A stretch of 52,264 nucleotides of DNA. It comes from Pseudomonadota bacterium. GTDB taxonomy: Bacteria; Pseudomonadota; Gammaproteobacteria; Burkholderiales; Burkholderiaceae_C. The DNA lies in the NCBI GenBank assembly GCA_030538605.1, contig JAUNTQ010000013.1, forward strand, positions 1 to 52,264, written 5' to 3'. The notes under the pieces were generated by a model that had not been told where the DNA came from, did not search any database, and saw only the letters and a program-made list of their open reading frames with translations. This document shows positions 27,696 through 36,744 of the stretch, in pieces; position 1 is the first letter of the stretch; each line of letters starts with the position of its first letter. Both the position numbers and the translations under genes were made by a program.

Positions 27696-29147
27696 ATGAC
27701 GATTCCATGCAAGAACCTGATTGACGGCCAATGGCGCGCGGGCAGCGCCACGGCGCCCAACGTCAACCCTTCCAACCTGAGCGACGTGGTGGGCGAATAC
27801 GCCCAAGGCAGCGCGGCGGACGTCGATGCCGCCGTGCAGGCCGCGCAGGCGGCTTTCGCGGGTTGGGCGCACAGCACGCCGCAGCAGCGCTTTGACGCGC
27901 TGGACAAGATCGGCAGCGAGATCCTGGCGCGCAAGGACGAATTGGGCGCGCTGCTTTCGCGTGAAGAGGGCAAGAGCCGCCCCGAAGGCGTGGGAGAGGT
28001 GGCGCGCGCGGGGCAAATCTTCAAGTTCTTCGCGGGCGAGGCGCTGCGCCTGGGCGGTGAGACGGTGCCTTCGGTGCGTCCCGGCGTGGGCGTGGAAATC
28101 ACGCGCGAGCCACTGGGCGTGGTGGGCCTCATCACGCCGTGGAATTTTCCCATCGCCATTCCCGCCTGGAAGATCGCGCCCGCGCTGGCCTGGGGCAACT
28201 GCGTCGTCATCAAGCCCGCCGATCTGGTGCCGGCCAGCGCCTGGGCGCTGGCCGAGATCATCAGCCGCAGCGGCTTGCCTGCGGGCGTGTTCAACCTGGT
28301 CATGGGGCCGGGCCGCGCGGTAGGCGAGGCGATGGTGCAGCACCCCGGCATCGCGGCCATCAGCTTCACCGGCTCCGTGGGCGTAGGACGGCGCATTGCG
28401 GCAACGTGCATCGAACAGGGCAAGAAGGTGCAGCTGGAGATGGGCGGCAAGAACCCGCAGGTGGTGCTGGACGACGCGCACTTGCCGCAGGCCGTGGAAC
28501 TGTGCGTGCAAAGTGCGTTTTATTCCACCGGCCAGCGCTGCACGGCCTCCAGTCGCCTGATCGTGACCGAGGGCATCTACCCCGCCTTCATCGACGCCAT
28601 GCAGGCGCGCATGGCGCAGCTCAAGGTGGGCGATGCGCTGGCCGAGGGCACGCACATCGGCCCGGTGGTGAGCCAGGCGCAGTTGGCGCAAGACCTTTCG
28701 TACATCGAGATCGCGCAGGCTGAGGGCGCGCGCCTGGTATGCGGCGGCGTGCGCGTGGCCTGCCACACGGGCAGTGGGAACGAGGGCTATTTTCTTCAAC
28801 CGGCGCTGTTTGCCGACACCGAAAATGGCATGCGTATCAACCGCGAAGAGGTGTTTGGCCCCGTGGCCAGCGTGATTCGTGTGAAAGATTACGACGAAGC
28901 CTTGGCTGTGGCCAACGACACCGAGTTCGGCCTGTCGGCGGGCATTGCCACCACCAGCCTGAAACAAGTCACCCACTTCAAGCGCCACGCGCAAGCGGGC
29001 ATGGTGATGGTGAATCTGCCCACGGCGGGTGTGGACTATCACGTGCCCTTTGGCGGGCGCAAGGGCTCCAGCTACGGGCCGCGCGAGCAGGGCGCTTATG
29101 CGCGGGAGTTTTTTACCGTCGTGAAAACGGCCTATACCCAGGCCTGA
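27696..29147 (+). CDS. NAD(P)-dependent aldehyde dehydrogenase, 2-ketoglutarate semialdehyde type
   Basis: 483-aa ALDH. Catalytic residues: Asn150 (TPWNFP), Glu248 (LEMGGKNP) and Cys282 (GQRCTASSR); Rossmann segment FTGSVGVGRRI. The overall pattern resembles alpha-ketoglutaric semialdehyde dehydrogenases of non-phosphorylative sugar-acid pathways, although lactaldehyde or glycolaldehyde oxidation is equally plausible after an aldolase step. A GGAG box precedes the ATG. Its last 35 bases overlap the convergent LysR gene. Confidence 0.9.
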   Translation: MTIPCKNLIDGQWRAGSATAPNVNPSNLSDVVGEYAQGSAADVDAAVQAAQAAFAGWAHSTPQQRFDALDKIGSEILARKDELGALLSREEGKSRPEGVGEVARAGQIFKFFAGEALRLGGETVPSVRPGVGVEITREPLGVVGLITPWNFPIAIPAWKIAPALAWGNCVVIKPADLVPASAWALAEIISRSGLPAGVFNLVMGPGRAVGEAMVQHPGIAAISFTGSVGVGRRIAATCIEQGKKVQLEMGGKNPQVVLDDAHLPQAVELCVQSAFYSTGQRCTASSRLIVTEGIYPAFIDAMQARMAQLKVGDALAEGTHIGPVVSQAQLAQDLSYIEIAQAEGARLVCGGVRVACHTGSGNEGYFLQPALFADTENGMRINREEVFGPVASVIRVKDYDEALAVANDTEFGLSAGIATTSLKQVTHFKRHAQAGMVMVNLPTAGVDYHVPFGGRKGSSYGPREQGAYAREFFTVVKTAYTQA

Positions 29148-30078
29148 GTGGTGGTTCAGGTGACACCCGTTGCTGGGTAGCAAGTGGCTTGCCGCACGCG
29201 TTCAGCTCCGCTTGCGCACACTTCAGAAAACTCTTCTGTGCCTCAGACATCCTCGCCGGGTTCCAGGCCAGCAATGCGGGGGAGAGCTTTGGAGCGCCTT
29301 CGAACGGCACGAACACCACCTGTTTCATGCCAGTGCCGATGAGTGAGCGAGGCACCAGCGCAACCCCGCAGTTGTGCGCGACCATGGCGATGACGGTCAA
29401 CCATTGGCGTGCCGCATGCACCATGCGCGGGTGGATGCCTTCGCGGCTGAGGATGGCGACCAGGTTGTCGTGGTTGGCCGGGGCCACGGCGCGGGCAAAC
29501 ATGACGAATTTTTCGTCCGCCAAGGCGGACAGTTTCACGCTTTTGCGCAACGCCAAGGCGTGCCCGGTGGGCAGGCAGCACACGAACTCGTCGTCGGCCA
29601 AAGGCATGGAATCAAGCTGCGGTGGCACCGTGGGCGTGTTGATGAAACCTGCATGCAATTGGGCGCGCAGCAAATCTTCCACCTGCTGCGCGCTGGGTAG
29701 CTCGCGCAGCACCACTTCAACGCCCGGCATGCTGCGCTGAAACCGCTCGACGATGGCGGGCAGCTCGCGGTACATCAGCGAGCCGGTGACGCCCACATCC
29801 AGCCTGCCTTTCAAGCCGCCCGCGACTGCGCGTGTCAGGCTGGAGGCGCGGTCAACGCGCTCAAGAATTTGCACGGCTTCGGCCCAGAACGCTTCGCCAG
29901 CCGGTGTCAGCTCGACATGTTTGCTGTCGCGAATCAGAAGCTGCGTGCCCAGCTCCGCTTCAAGCGCCTTGATGGCCCCGCTGAGCGGGGGCTGCGTGAT
30001 GGCCAGGCGCTGCGCGGCACGGCCAAAGTGCAACTCTTCCGCCAACACAGAAAAGTATCGAAAGTAATGCAGTTTCAT
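29113..30078 (-). CDS. LysR-family transcriptional regulator
   Basis: 321-aa LTTR. Helix-turn-helix LHFGRAAQRLAITQPPLSGA in the first 40 residues, then ALEAELGTQLLIRD; effector domain from about residue 90. It is divergent from the TctC-CaiB-cupin-dehydrogenase set starting at 30212, its likely target, and convergent with the aldehyde dehydrogenase (35-base tail overlap). The C-terminal tail (PEPPLRPGYRPFSRR) is encoded by the overlap and may have been gained when the two genes met. Confidence 0.9.
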   Translation of the reverse strand: MKLHYFRYFSVLAEELHFGRAAQRLAITQPPLSGAIKALEAELGTQLLIRDSKHVELTPAGEAFWAEAVQILERVDRASSLTRAVAGGLKGRLDVGVTGSLMYRELPAIVERFQRSMPGVEVVLRELPSAQQVEDLLRAQLHAGFINTPTVPPQLDSMPLADDEFVCCLPTGHALALRKSVKLSALADEKFVMFARAVAPANHDNLVAILSREGIHPRMVHAARQWLTVIAMVAHNCGVALVPRSLIGTGMKQVVFVPFEGAPKLSPALLAWNPARMSEAQKSFLKCAQAELNACGKPLATQQRVSPEPPLRPGYRPFSRR

Positions 30079-30122
30079 CAGGCCGTCCTTGCACCGGAAG
30101 GATATGCAAATTGAATTGAAGA

Positions 30123-30166
30123 GTCCAAAAAGAGGATTGGACGCAGATGATTGACCCGCCGATCAT
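30123..30166. promoter_or_regulatory. Candidate LTTR operator pair
   Basis: Two interrupted palindromes in the 133-base gap between the divergent LysR and TctC genes: GTCCAA-N8-TTGGAC (30123-30142) and ATGAT-N10-ATCAT (30147-30166). The spacing of two half-symmetric sites next to each other resembles the recognition plus activation sites of LTTRs. Not tested by any comparison. Confidence 0.38.
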
Positions 30167-30211
30167 TTGACCGTGCTCTGTCTGGCAGCACCCATATCAA
30201 GGAGACAAACG

Positions 30212-31183
30212 ATGACCCCTGTTGCATCTATCGCACGCGCCCTGGCGCTGTGCTTCGGCGCATTGGCTGCGGCCCATGCTGCCGCGCAAAGTTACCCCGA
30301 CAGAACCATCACCGTGGTCGTGCCTTTCGCTGCGGGCAGCGGAACCGACGCCGTGGCCAGAGTGGTGACGCAAAAGCTGTCAGATCAGCTGAAGCAGCCA
30401 GTGGTGGTGGACAACCGCCCCGGCGCCAGCGCGCAGATTGCCGCGCAGTTCGTGGCCAGCGCCAAGCCCGATGGGTACACGCTTTTGATGACGACCAACA
30501 CGTCGCACTCGGCCAATCCGGGGCTTTACAAGAATCTGAAATACGACCCCATCAAAGACTTCACGCCCATCACAAGAATTGGCGAGCTGCCCTTTGTGCT
30601 GGCCGTGAACAACAACGTTCCTGCCAAGACGCTGCAAGAGTTCATCGACTACGCCAAGAACAACAAGGACAAACTCTCCTATGCCACGCCCAACAGCACC
30701 TCGCTGGTGGCGTCGGAAACCATCAAGCGCATGGCTGGCGTCGATGTGCTGGGAGTTCCGTACCGGTCCAGCCCACAAGCGATGACCGATCTGATTGGCG
30801 GTCAGGTGCAGATGTACGTGGTGGATCTGGGCTCTGGCATGTCGATGTTGCAATCGGGCAAGGTGCGCCCCTTGGCCATGACCACCGCCAAACCCTCGAA
30901 GATGCTGCCGAATGTGCCGCCGGTGGCGGACACGGTCAAAGGGTTTGACCTGACTTCCTGGAACGGCATTCTTGGCCCGGCGGGCATGCCCAAGCCGATC
31001 GTGGACAAACTCAATGCCGAGTTGCAATCGGTGTTGCAAGACAAGGACGTGCGGCAAAAGCTCGAGCAGCTCGGCTTTGAGATATGGCCTTCGAAGACAC
31101 CGGATGAATTCAGCCAGTACGTGGGCGAGCAGTTGGTCCATTGGACTTCGCTGATCAAGCAGGCCAACATCCAGCAGGAATAA
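30212..31183 (+). CDS. Bug/TctC-type solute-binding protein
   Basis: 323-aa periplasmic binding protein, only broadly similar to the one at 17637. The signal peptide MTPVASIARALALCFGALAA is cleaved after HAAAQ. Conserved: YPDRTITVVVPFAAGSGTDA, VVVDNRPGASAQIAAQ and YRSSPQAMTDLIGGQVQMYV. AAGGAGAC precedes ATG 30212. No TctA/TctB nearby. It begins a four-gene set with CoA-transferase, cupin and acyl-CoA dehydrogenase, so its ligand is probably a carboxylic acid that is activated as a CoA ester. Confidence 0.9.
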   Translation: MTPVASIARALALCFGALAAAHAAAQSYPDRTITVVVPFAAGSGTDAVARVVTQKLSDQLKQPVVVDNRPGASAQIAAQFVASAKPDGYTLLMTTNTSHSANPGLYKNLKYDPIKDFTPITRIGELPFVLAVNNNVPAKTLQEFIDYAKNNKDKLSYATPNSTSLVASETIKRMAGVDVLGVPYRSSPQAMTDLIGGQVQMYVVDLGSGMSMLQSGKVRPLAMTTAKPSKMLPNVPPVADTVKGFDLTSWNGILGPAGMPKPIVDKLNAELQSVLQDKDVRQKLEQLGFEIWPSKTPDEFSQYVGEQLVHWTSLIKQANIQQE

Positions 31184-31186
31184 GAC

Positions 31187-32446
31187 GTGGGAACGCCGCA
31201 CCAAGCGCCGGCTACCGGCCCGTTGGCGGGCGTGAAGGTTCTCGACCTCACCTCGGTCGTCATGGGGCCGTTTGCGACCCAGATCCTGGCGCAGTTGGGC
31301 GCCGAAGTGACGAAGATCGAATCCCCCGAAGGCGACAACATGCGCCACGTTGGCCCCATGCACAGCAGCGGCATGGGGCACATCTTCCTCAACGCCAACG
31401 CGGGCAAGCGCAGCGTGGTTCTCGATCTGAAGCAGCCGCAGGGGCTGGAGGCCGCGTTGCGCCTGGCCGAACAGTCGGACGTGTTGATCAGCAACGTTCG
31501 GCCGCAGGCCATGGCCCGGCTGGGGCTGGACTATGCGTCGGTGCAGGCACGCAGCCCGCGCATCATTCACGTCAGCTGCTGCGGGTTCGATCAAGATGGC
31601 CCTGATGCTGCACGCCCGGCCTATGACGATCTGATTCAAGGTGCCACCGGCATTCCCTGGCTGATGCTGCACCACGGCGCGGCTGAGCCCGGCTACGCGC
31701 CCGTGACACTGGCTGACCGTGTGACCGGCCTGCATGCCGTCTACGCTGTGACGGCGGCGCTGTATGCCCGCGCCCAAACGGACCAAGGGCAAGCCATCGT
31801 CGTGCCCATGTTTGAAGCCCTGACGCAGTTCGTGCTGAGCGATCACATGGCAGGCCTGACGTTTGTCCCCCCGCTGGGCGAAGCAGGCTACACACGCCTG
31901 CTCACCCCGCACCGCAAGCCATACGCCACCGCCGACGGCATGCTGTGCGTGCTGATCTACAACGACAAGCACTGGCGCAGCTTTTTCGCGGCCATTGGCG
32001 AGGGCGAAGGCCTGGCGCGTGACGCACGCTTTGCCACCCACGGTGCGCGTGCCGCCCACATCGACGCCGTGTATGCCGAAGTCGCCCGTCTCATGCGAAC
32101 CCGCACCACTGCACAGTGGCGCACGCTGCTGGACGCCGCCGATGTGCCCAACATGCCGATGAACAGTCCGCAAGACCTGCTGCAAAACCCGCAATTGCGC
32201 GCCACCGACTTCATCAGGAACGAGGTACACCCCACCGAAGGCCCCATTCACACGCTGGGGCACCCCACGCGGTGGTCGCACACGCCGCCTGCGCGTGAGC
32301 AATCGCCTGCGCCCCATCTGGGTCAGGATACGTGGCGTGTTTTGTCCGAGGCGGGCTACGCTGACGCCGAAATCGACGCCATGCTGGCTGTCGGCGCAGC
32401 CAGCCTTGGTTCATCAAACAACCCCGACCGAACGCAAACGCCATGA
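31187..32446 (+). CDS. CaiB/BaiF family (class III) CoA-transferase
   Basis: 419-aa enzyme moving CoA between carboxylic acids. Family features: VLDLTSVVMGPFATQILAQL and GAEVTKIESPEGD at the N-terminus, NANAGKRSVVLDLK, and the catalytic Asp147 in RPAYDDLIQGATG. The start is a GTG at 31187, four bases past the TctC stop; there is no better ATG nearby. Its stop overlaps the cupin start (ATGA). It probably activates the acid imported with the help of the TctC protein, for oxidation by the downstream dehydrogenase. Confidence 0.9.
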   Translation: MGTPHQAPATGPLAGVKVLDLTSVVMGPFATQILAQLGAEVTKIESPEGDNMRHVGPMHSSGMGHIFLNANAGKRSVVLDLKQPQGLEAALRLAEQSDVLISNVRPQAMARLGLDYASVQARSPRIIHVSCCGFDQDGPDAARPAYDDLIQGATGIPWLMLHHGAAEPGYAPVTLADRVTGLHAVYAVTAALYARAQTDQGQAIVVPMFEALTQFVLSDHMAGLTFVPPLGEAGYTRLLTPHRKPYATADGMLCVLIYNDKHWRSFFAAIGEGEGLARDARFATHGARAAHIDAVYAEVARLMRTRTTAQWRTLLDAADVPNMPMNSPQDLLQNPQLRATDFIRNEVHPTEGPIHTLGHPTRWSHTPPAREQSPAPHLGQDTWRVLSEAGYADAEIDAMLAVGAASLGSSNNPDRTQTP

Positions 32447-32835
32447 CCACCCCCAGCTACCTGGTGCGGGCCGAAGACGTGCCTGCCTATGCCCCAGCCA
32501 ACCATCACCACACCTGCAATCAGCGGCTGATCGGCCCTGAAACCGTGGGGGCCAGGCAGATGGAAGTTTTGCTTGGCACCTTGCACAAAGGTGGTGGTGC
32601 ATTGCCTCATGCGCATCCCGGCATCGAGCAGGCGTGCTATCTGCTGTCTGGCACAGCGCACGTCGAGGTGGCGGGGCAGTCGTTTGACATGGCCTCGGGC
32701 GACACCTGCTTTTTCCCTGCAGATGAGATGCACGTTTTCACGGTCACGAGCGATGAACCCGTGAAGCTGCTCGTCATCTACAGCCCGCCATACGGTGAGT
32801 CGCCCGACAAGGTGATCCGCGCGCAGGCGACGTGA
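32443..32835 (+). CDS. Single-domain cupin protein
   Basis: 130-aa beta-barrel protein with a complete cupin metal site: His56, His58 and Glu62 in LPHAHPGIEQACYLL and His97 in ADEMHVFT. Such cupins act as metal-dependent isomerases, dioxygenases or lyases, or as sugar/acid sensors; the activity cannot be read from sequence. Coupled to the CoA-transferase by ATGA overlap. Confidence 0.85.
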   Translation: MTTPSYLVRAEDVPAYAPANHHHTCNQRLIGPETVGARQMEVLLGTLHKGGGALPHAHPGIEQACYLLSGTAHVEVAGQSFDMASGDTCFFPADEMHVFTVTSDEPVKLLVIYSPPYGESPDKVIRAQAT

Positions 32836-32857
32836 ACCTCTCGTTTGGTGTTGCTCC

Positions 32858-34021
32858 ATGAACTTTGCCTACGCCGCCGAACAGGAACAGATTCGGGATG
32901 CCATCGAGCGCGTGTGTGTGCCCTTCGATGCCGACTACTGGCTGCAAAAGGATCGCGACGGTGGTTTCCCCGACGATTTTCATCAAGCCCTGGCCCAGTC
33001 AGGGTGGCTGGGTATCGCCATGCCCGAAGCCTATGGCGGCGCGGGTCTGGGCATGGCCGAGGCGGCATTGATGATGCACACCATCGCCGCCACCGGCGCC
33101 GGTCTGTCAGGCGCGTCTGCGGTGCACATGAACATCTTCGGACTGCACCCCGTTGTGGTCTTTGGCACTGAAGCGCAGAAAAAGCGTTGGTTGCCGCCCC
33201 TGATTGCGGGTCAGGACAAGGCCTGCTTCGGCGTGACCGAACCCAACACGGGCCTGAACACGCTCAAGCTCAAAACCCGTGCCGTGCGCGAGGGAAATCA
33301 CTACGTGGTGCATGGGCAGAAAGTGTGGATCAGTACCGCGCAGGTCGCCAACAAGATGCTGCTGCTGGCACGCACCACACCTGCCGAGGCGTGCCAGGGC
33401 ACCGAGGGCTTGAGTCTTTTCTATACCGACCTGAACCGCACCGCCATCGAGGTACGCGAGATCGATAAACTGGGGCGTAAGTGCGTGGATTCAAACCAGG
33501 TCTTCATCGACGGCCTGCGCATTCCGGCAGAGGACTTGGTGGGAGAAGAGGGCAAGGGCTTCAGCTACATCCTGCACGGCCTGAACCCCGAACGCATCCT
33601 GATCGCTAGCGAAGCCGTGGGCCTGGGCCGCGCGGCTTTGCAGCGCGGTGCGCTGTACGCCAGCGAGCGCGAGGTGTTCGGGCGACCCATTGGCCAGAAC
33701 CAGGCCATTCAGCACCCCCTGGCCCGCTCATGGATGGAGCTGGAGGCCGCGCATCTGATGGTTCAAAAGGCGGCTTGGCTGTACGACCAGGGCCGGCCAT
33801 GTGGTGCCGAGGCCAACAGCGCGAAGTTTCTGGCGGCAGAAGCTTGCTACCGCGCCTGCGAAAACGCCATCTTTACCCACGGCGGCATGGGCTATGCCAA
33901 GGAGTACCACGTGGAGCGCTATCTGCGCGAAGCCTGGATTCCGCGCCTGGCGCCGGTAAGCCCGCAGCTCATTTTGTGCTTCATCGCCGAGAAGGTGCTG
34001 GGCTTGCCCAAGTCGTATTGA
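32858..34021 (+). CDS. Acyl-CoA dehydrogenase
   Basis: 387-aa FAD flavoenzyme introducing an alpha,beta double bond into an acyl-CoA, passing electrons to ETF. N-terminal helical domain, then CFGVTEPNTGLNTLKLKTRA and the HYVVHGQKVWISTA flavin region, and the C-terminal FGRPIGQNQAIQHPLA plus FTHGGMGYAKEYHVERYLRE segment. Last gene of the CaiB set; the substrate is presumably the CoA ester made upstream. A strong hairpin follows at 34030-34055. Confidence 0.92.
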   Translation: MNFAYAAEQEQIRDAIERVCVPFDADYWLQKDRDGGFPDDFHQALAQSGWLGIAMPEAYGGAGLGMAEAALMMHTIAATGAGLSGASAVHMNIFGLHPVVVFGTEAQKKRWLPPLIAGQDKACFGVTEPNTGLNTLKLKTRAVREGNHYVVHGQKVWISTAQVANKMLLLARTTPAEACQGTEGLSLFYTDLNRTAIEVREIDKLGRKCVDSNQVFIDGLRIPAEDLVGEEGKGFSYILHGLNPERILIASEAVGLGRAALQRGALYASEREVFGRPIGQNQAIQHPLARSWMELEAAHLMVQKAAWLYDQGRPCGAEANSAKFLAAEACYRACENAIFTHGGMGYAKEYHVERYLREAWIPRLAPVSPQLILCFIAEKVLGLPKSY

Positions 34022-34029
34022 GTGGCGGT

Positions 34030-34055
34030 GCCAGCGCACCGGCTAGTGCGCTGGC
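34030..34055 (+). terminator. Candidate terminator hairpin
   Basis: A perfect 10-bp stem GCCAGCGCAC/GTGCGCTGGC with loop CGGCTA, nine bases past the acyl-CoA dehydrogenase stop, followed by CGGTTTGCT with only a short T run. The position fits an operon end; the weak T-tract lowers confidence. Confidence 0.5.
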
Positions 34056-34302
34056 CGGTTTGCTCGCGTGATGGCGGTAGCATGAAATTCACTCGTTCGA
34101 TTCGACTTCATGCATTGTTTTTGAATGAGTTTTCGCTATCAAAATATTCAGCAGCTTCGATCAACCAGGGGCTGTTGCAGTCGTGATGTGTTTTTTTTCA
34201 CGCCGAATGGGGGTTTCTTCTCAGGTCGTCAGTTCTTAGTAAGAAAGGATGCATATTGTGCCGTTTTTCAACCCCCCACTTCGTCGCATGGTGCACGGTT
34301 TT

Positions 34303-35307
34303 ATGAAGCTGCTCAAACTGACATTCGCGATGGTCTTTTCGGCCATGACTTTTGGCGCTGCGGCGCAGGAAAAGCCTCTTGAATTGAGGATGGCTTTTCT
34401 GCTGCCGCTCGATTCCTACCAGGGCGCGGGCGTGACGGCCTTCATCGAGGACGTGCGGCAAGCCTCGAATGGCCGCATCCGGGTCACGCCTCAAGGCGGC
34501 GGCTCGGGTGGTAGCGAGGCGCAGACCATCCAGAACGCCATGGCCGGCAAGGTGGAGATGGTGGTCAGCACCACCACCAGCATCGCGTCGGTGCTGAAGG
34601 TGATGGCGCTGTGGGACACGCCGCTGCTGTTCGCCAATGCCAGCGAGGCGTATGCGATGCTGGACGGTGTGCCCGGACGCAAGGTGCTGGACGCGCTGGA
34701 CGGCGTGGGTCTGGTGGGGCTGAGCTACTGGGAAAATGGCTTTCGCAACGTGACCAACAACGTGCGTCCGATCACGTCCATGGGCGATTTCAAGGGCCTG
34801 CGCCTGCGCGTGATGCCCACCGAGATTGCGACGAGCGCGTTCAAGCGCCTGGGCGTGGACGTCAGGCCGCTGCCGTGGCCCGAGGTGATTGGTGCCATCA
34901 ACAGCAACACCATCGACGGGCAGGAAAACCCGCTGACGGTGATCAGCTCGACCAAGCTCTACGAGATCCAGAAGTACATGAGCCTGACCAACCACGTGTA
35001 CAGCCCGTTTGCCGTGGTGGCGTCCAAGCAGTGGTGGGCAAGCCTGAGTGCGGAAGATCAGAAGATCCTGCGTGATGCGGCTGAAAAGTCGCGCATCGTG
35101 CAGCGCGCGGCGGCGCGCAAGGCGGCCGACGATGCGATGGTCATTTTCAGAAACAGCCAGATGAAGGTCAACACCATCGACGCCTCCGCTCGCGCCTCGA
35201 TTGCCTACCGGCTGGAGCGCAATGTGGCGGCCATTGCCGCCAACGTGGGTCTTCCCCTCTGGATTGAAACCAACAACATGCTGGTGGAGATGCGCGCGAA
35301 GAAGTAG
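34303..35307 (+). CDS. TRAP-type solute-binding protein, DctP family
   Basis: Periplasmic receptor, about 334 aa from ATG 34303, where a good signal peptide starts (MKLLKLTFAMVFSAMTFGAA, cleavage after AAAQ). An upstream in-frame ATG at 34249 has AAGAAAGG directly against it and would give 352 aa; ATG 34288 is a third option. Conserved: GLSYWENGFRNVTNN, the binding Arg in KGLRLRVMPTE, and DGQENPLTVIS. Closest in pattern to the DctP at 24855. No DctQM beside it; orphan, and separated from the CaiB set by a terminator-like hairpin and an AT-rich 200-base gap. Confidence 0.88.
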   Translation: MKLLKLTFAMVFSAMTFGAAAQEKPLELRMAFLLPLDSYQGAGVTAFIEDVRQASNGRIRVTPQGGGSGGSEAQTIQNAMAGKVEMVVSTTTSIASVLKVMALWDTPLLFANASEAYAMLDGVPGRKVLDALDGVGLVGLSYWENGFRNVTNNVRPITSMGDFKGLRLRVMPTEIATSAFKRLGVDVRPLPWPEVIGAINSNTIDGQENPLTVISSTKLYEIQKYMSLTNHVYSPFAVVASKQWWASLSAEDQKILRDAAEKSRIVQRAAARKAADDAMVIFRNSQMKVNTIDASARASIAYRLERNVAAIAANVGLPLWIETNNMLVEMRAKK

Positions 35308-35694
35308 GTCAACGCGGGTTCCACGCGGGCGTGGGCGTGCACGGCAGCATGGCCTTGCAGCCTGCACCCGGTGTTTGCGCAGGGGGGCGGCCAGCGGGTC
35401 GAGCGGCCGATGAATGCGCGGCCATGGTCTGGATGAGCGTTCATGGGTGAGGGGGTGGTGGGCACTGTGCGGCCTCTAATCCACGCGTCAGTCGGCGGCG
35501 TGGCAACATCGGCCCGGGCAGGCGATGACGATGCGTCAAACCTGTCCATGAATCATAAAAAAGTAGCTGCTTGCGTATGCTATAAAGTAATTTCATGTTA
35601 TTTTCCATGCGAAATAAATGTATTACGTGCGGAAGAAGCTATGATATTTTTTATGTTCTGCCCGTCCCTTCACTGACCCTCAGGAGATCCGTCC
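35308..35694. other. Intergenic region before quinone oxidoreductase
   Basis: 387 bases without a convincing gene. The first 240 are GC-rich with no recognisable feature; the remainder is the AT-rich repeat at 35555-35650 and a 44-base leader with AGGAG before the next ATG. Confidence 0.6.
35555..35650. repeat. AT-rich palindrome family B, copy 3 (degenerate)
   Basis: Begins ATAAAAAAGTAGCTGCTTGC and ends GGAAGAAGCTATGATATTTT, the same outer arms as the other copies, with a decayed centre. It lies shortly before the ribosome site of the quinone oxidoreductase gene. Confidence 0.6.
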
Positions 35695-36675
35695 ATGCCT
35701 CTCGCCGTCCAGATCGCCCGCACCGGCGGCCCCGAAGAAATGCAACTGGTCGACGTGCCCGTGGGCGAGCCCGGCCCCGGTCAGATCCGCATTCGCCACA
35801 AGGCGATTGGTCTGAACTTCATCGACGTGTACCAGCGCACCGGTCTGTATCCGTTGCCCCTGCCGCTCACCCCGGGCATGGAAGGCGCAGGCATCGTCGA
35901 AGCGGTGGGCGAGGGCGTGGCGCACCTGAAAGTGGGCGACCGCGCGGCGTATGCCAGCAACCCGCCCGGCAGCTACAGCGAGGTGCGCGTCATGCCCGCG
36001 CTGGCCGTGTGCAAGCTGCCGGACGACATCAGCTTTGAAACCGGCGCCGCCATGATGCTCAAGGGGCTGACGGCGCAATACCTGCTGCGCAAGACGCTGC
36101 CGGCGCAAGGCTTGCAGGCGGGCGACCACATCCTGTGGCATGCCGCCGCCGGCGGTGTGGGGCTGATCGCCTGCCAATGGGCCAAGGCGCTGGGTTACCA
36201 GTTGATCGCCACGGCGGGTTCAGACGAGAAATGCGCGCTGGCGCTGGCCAACGGGGCGGCGCATGCCATCAATTACAGAACAGAAGACTTCGCCGAGCGC
36301 GTGCAGGACATCACCGGCGGCCAGGGCGTGAAGGTGGTCTACGACTCGGTGGGCAAGGACACGTGGGACAAGTCGCTGCAATGCCTGCGCCCCTTCGGCC
36401 TGATGGCCAGTTTTGGCAACGCCAGCGGCCCCGTGCCGCCCTTTGCCCCCGCCGTGCTGGCGGCCAAGTGCCTGTACGTCACCCGCGCCACCTTGTTCGT
36501 GCACATCGCCACGCGCGAAAGCTGCCAGCAGATGGCGGACGATCTGTTCGACGTGGTGCGCTCGGGCAGGGTCAAGATCCACATCGACCAGCGCTTTGCG
36601 CTCGATCAGGTGCAGGCCGCGCACCGCGCGCTGGAGGCGCGGCAGACGACGGGGTCGACGATTCTGACGCTCTGA
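35695..36675 (+). CDS. qor: NADPH:quinone oxidoreductase (zinc-free MDR family)
   Basis: 326-aa cytoplasmic reductase of the zeta-crystallin type. GLNFIDVYQRTGLYPLPLPL and the TPGMEGAGIVEAVGEGV strand identify the QOR subgroup; the NADPH loop is HAAAGGVGLIACQWAK (about 143-158). No zinc-binding Cys cluster. AGGAG precedes the ATG. Monocistronic by position. Confidence 0.93.
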   Translation: MPLAVQIARTGGPEEMQLVDVPVGEPGPGQIRIRHKAIGLNFIDVYQRTGLYPLPLPLTPGMEGAGIVEAVGEGVAHLKVGDRAAYASNPPGSYSEVRVMPALAVCKLPDDISFETGAAMMLKGLTAQYLLRKTLPAQGLQAGDHILWHAAAGGVGLIACQWAKALGYQLIATAGSDEKCALALANGAAHAINYRTEDFAERVQDITGGQGVKVVYDSVGKDTWDKSLQCLRPFGLMASFGNASGPVPPFAPAVLAAKCLYVTRATLFVHIATRESCQQMADDLFDVVRSGRVKIHIDQRFALDQVQAAHRALEARQTTGSTILTL

Positions 36676-36744
36676 GCGGCACCCGAATCGACGATGCAAA
36701 AATCATGCGGCATGAGGGCATCGTATGTTGAAAGGTGATGGGCC

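Noticed and set aside
30380-32317. 645-aa minus-strand frame
   Set aside because: Antisense to TctC and the CoA-transferase; no motif.
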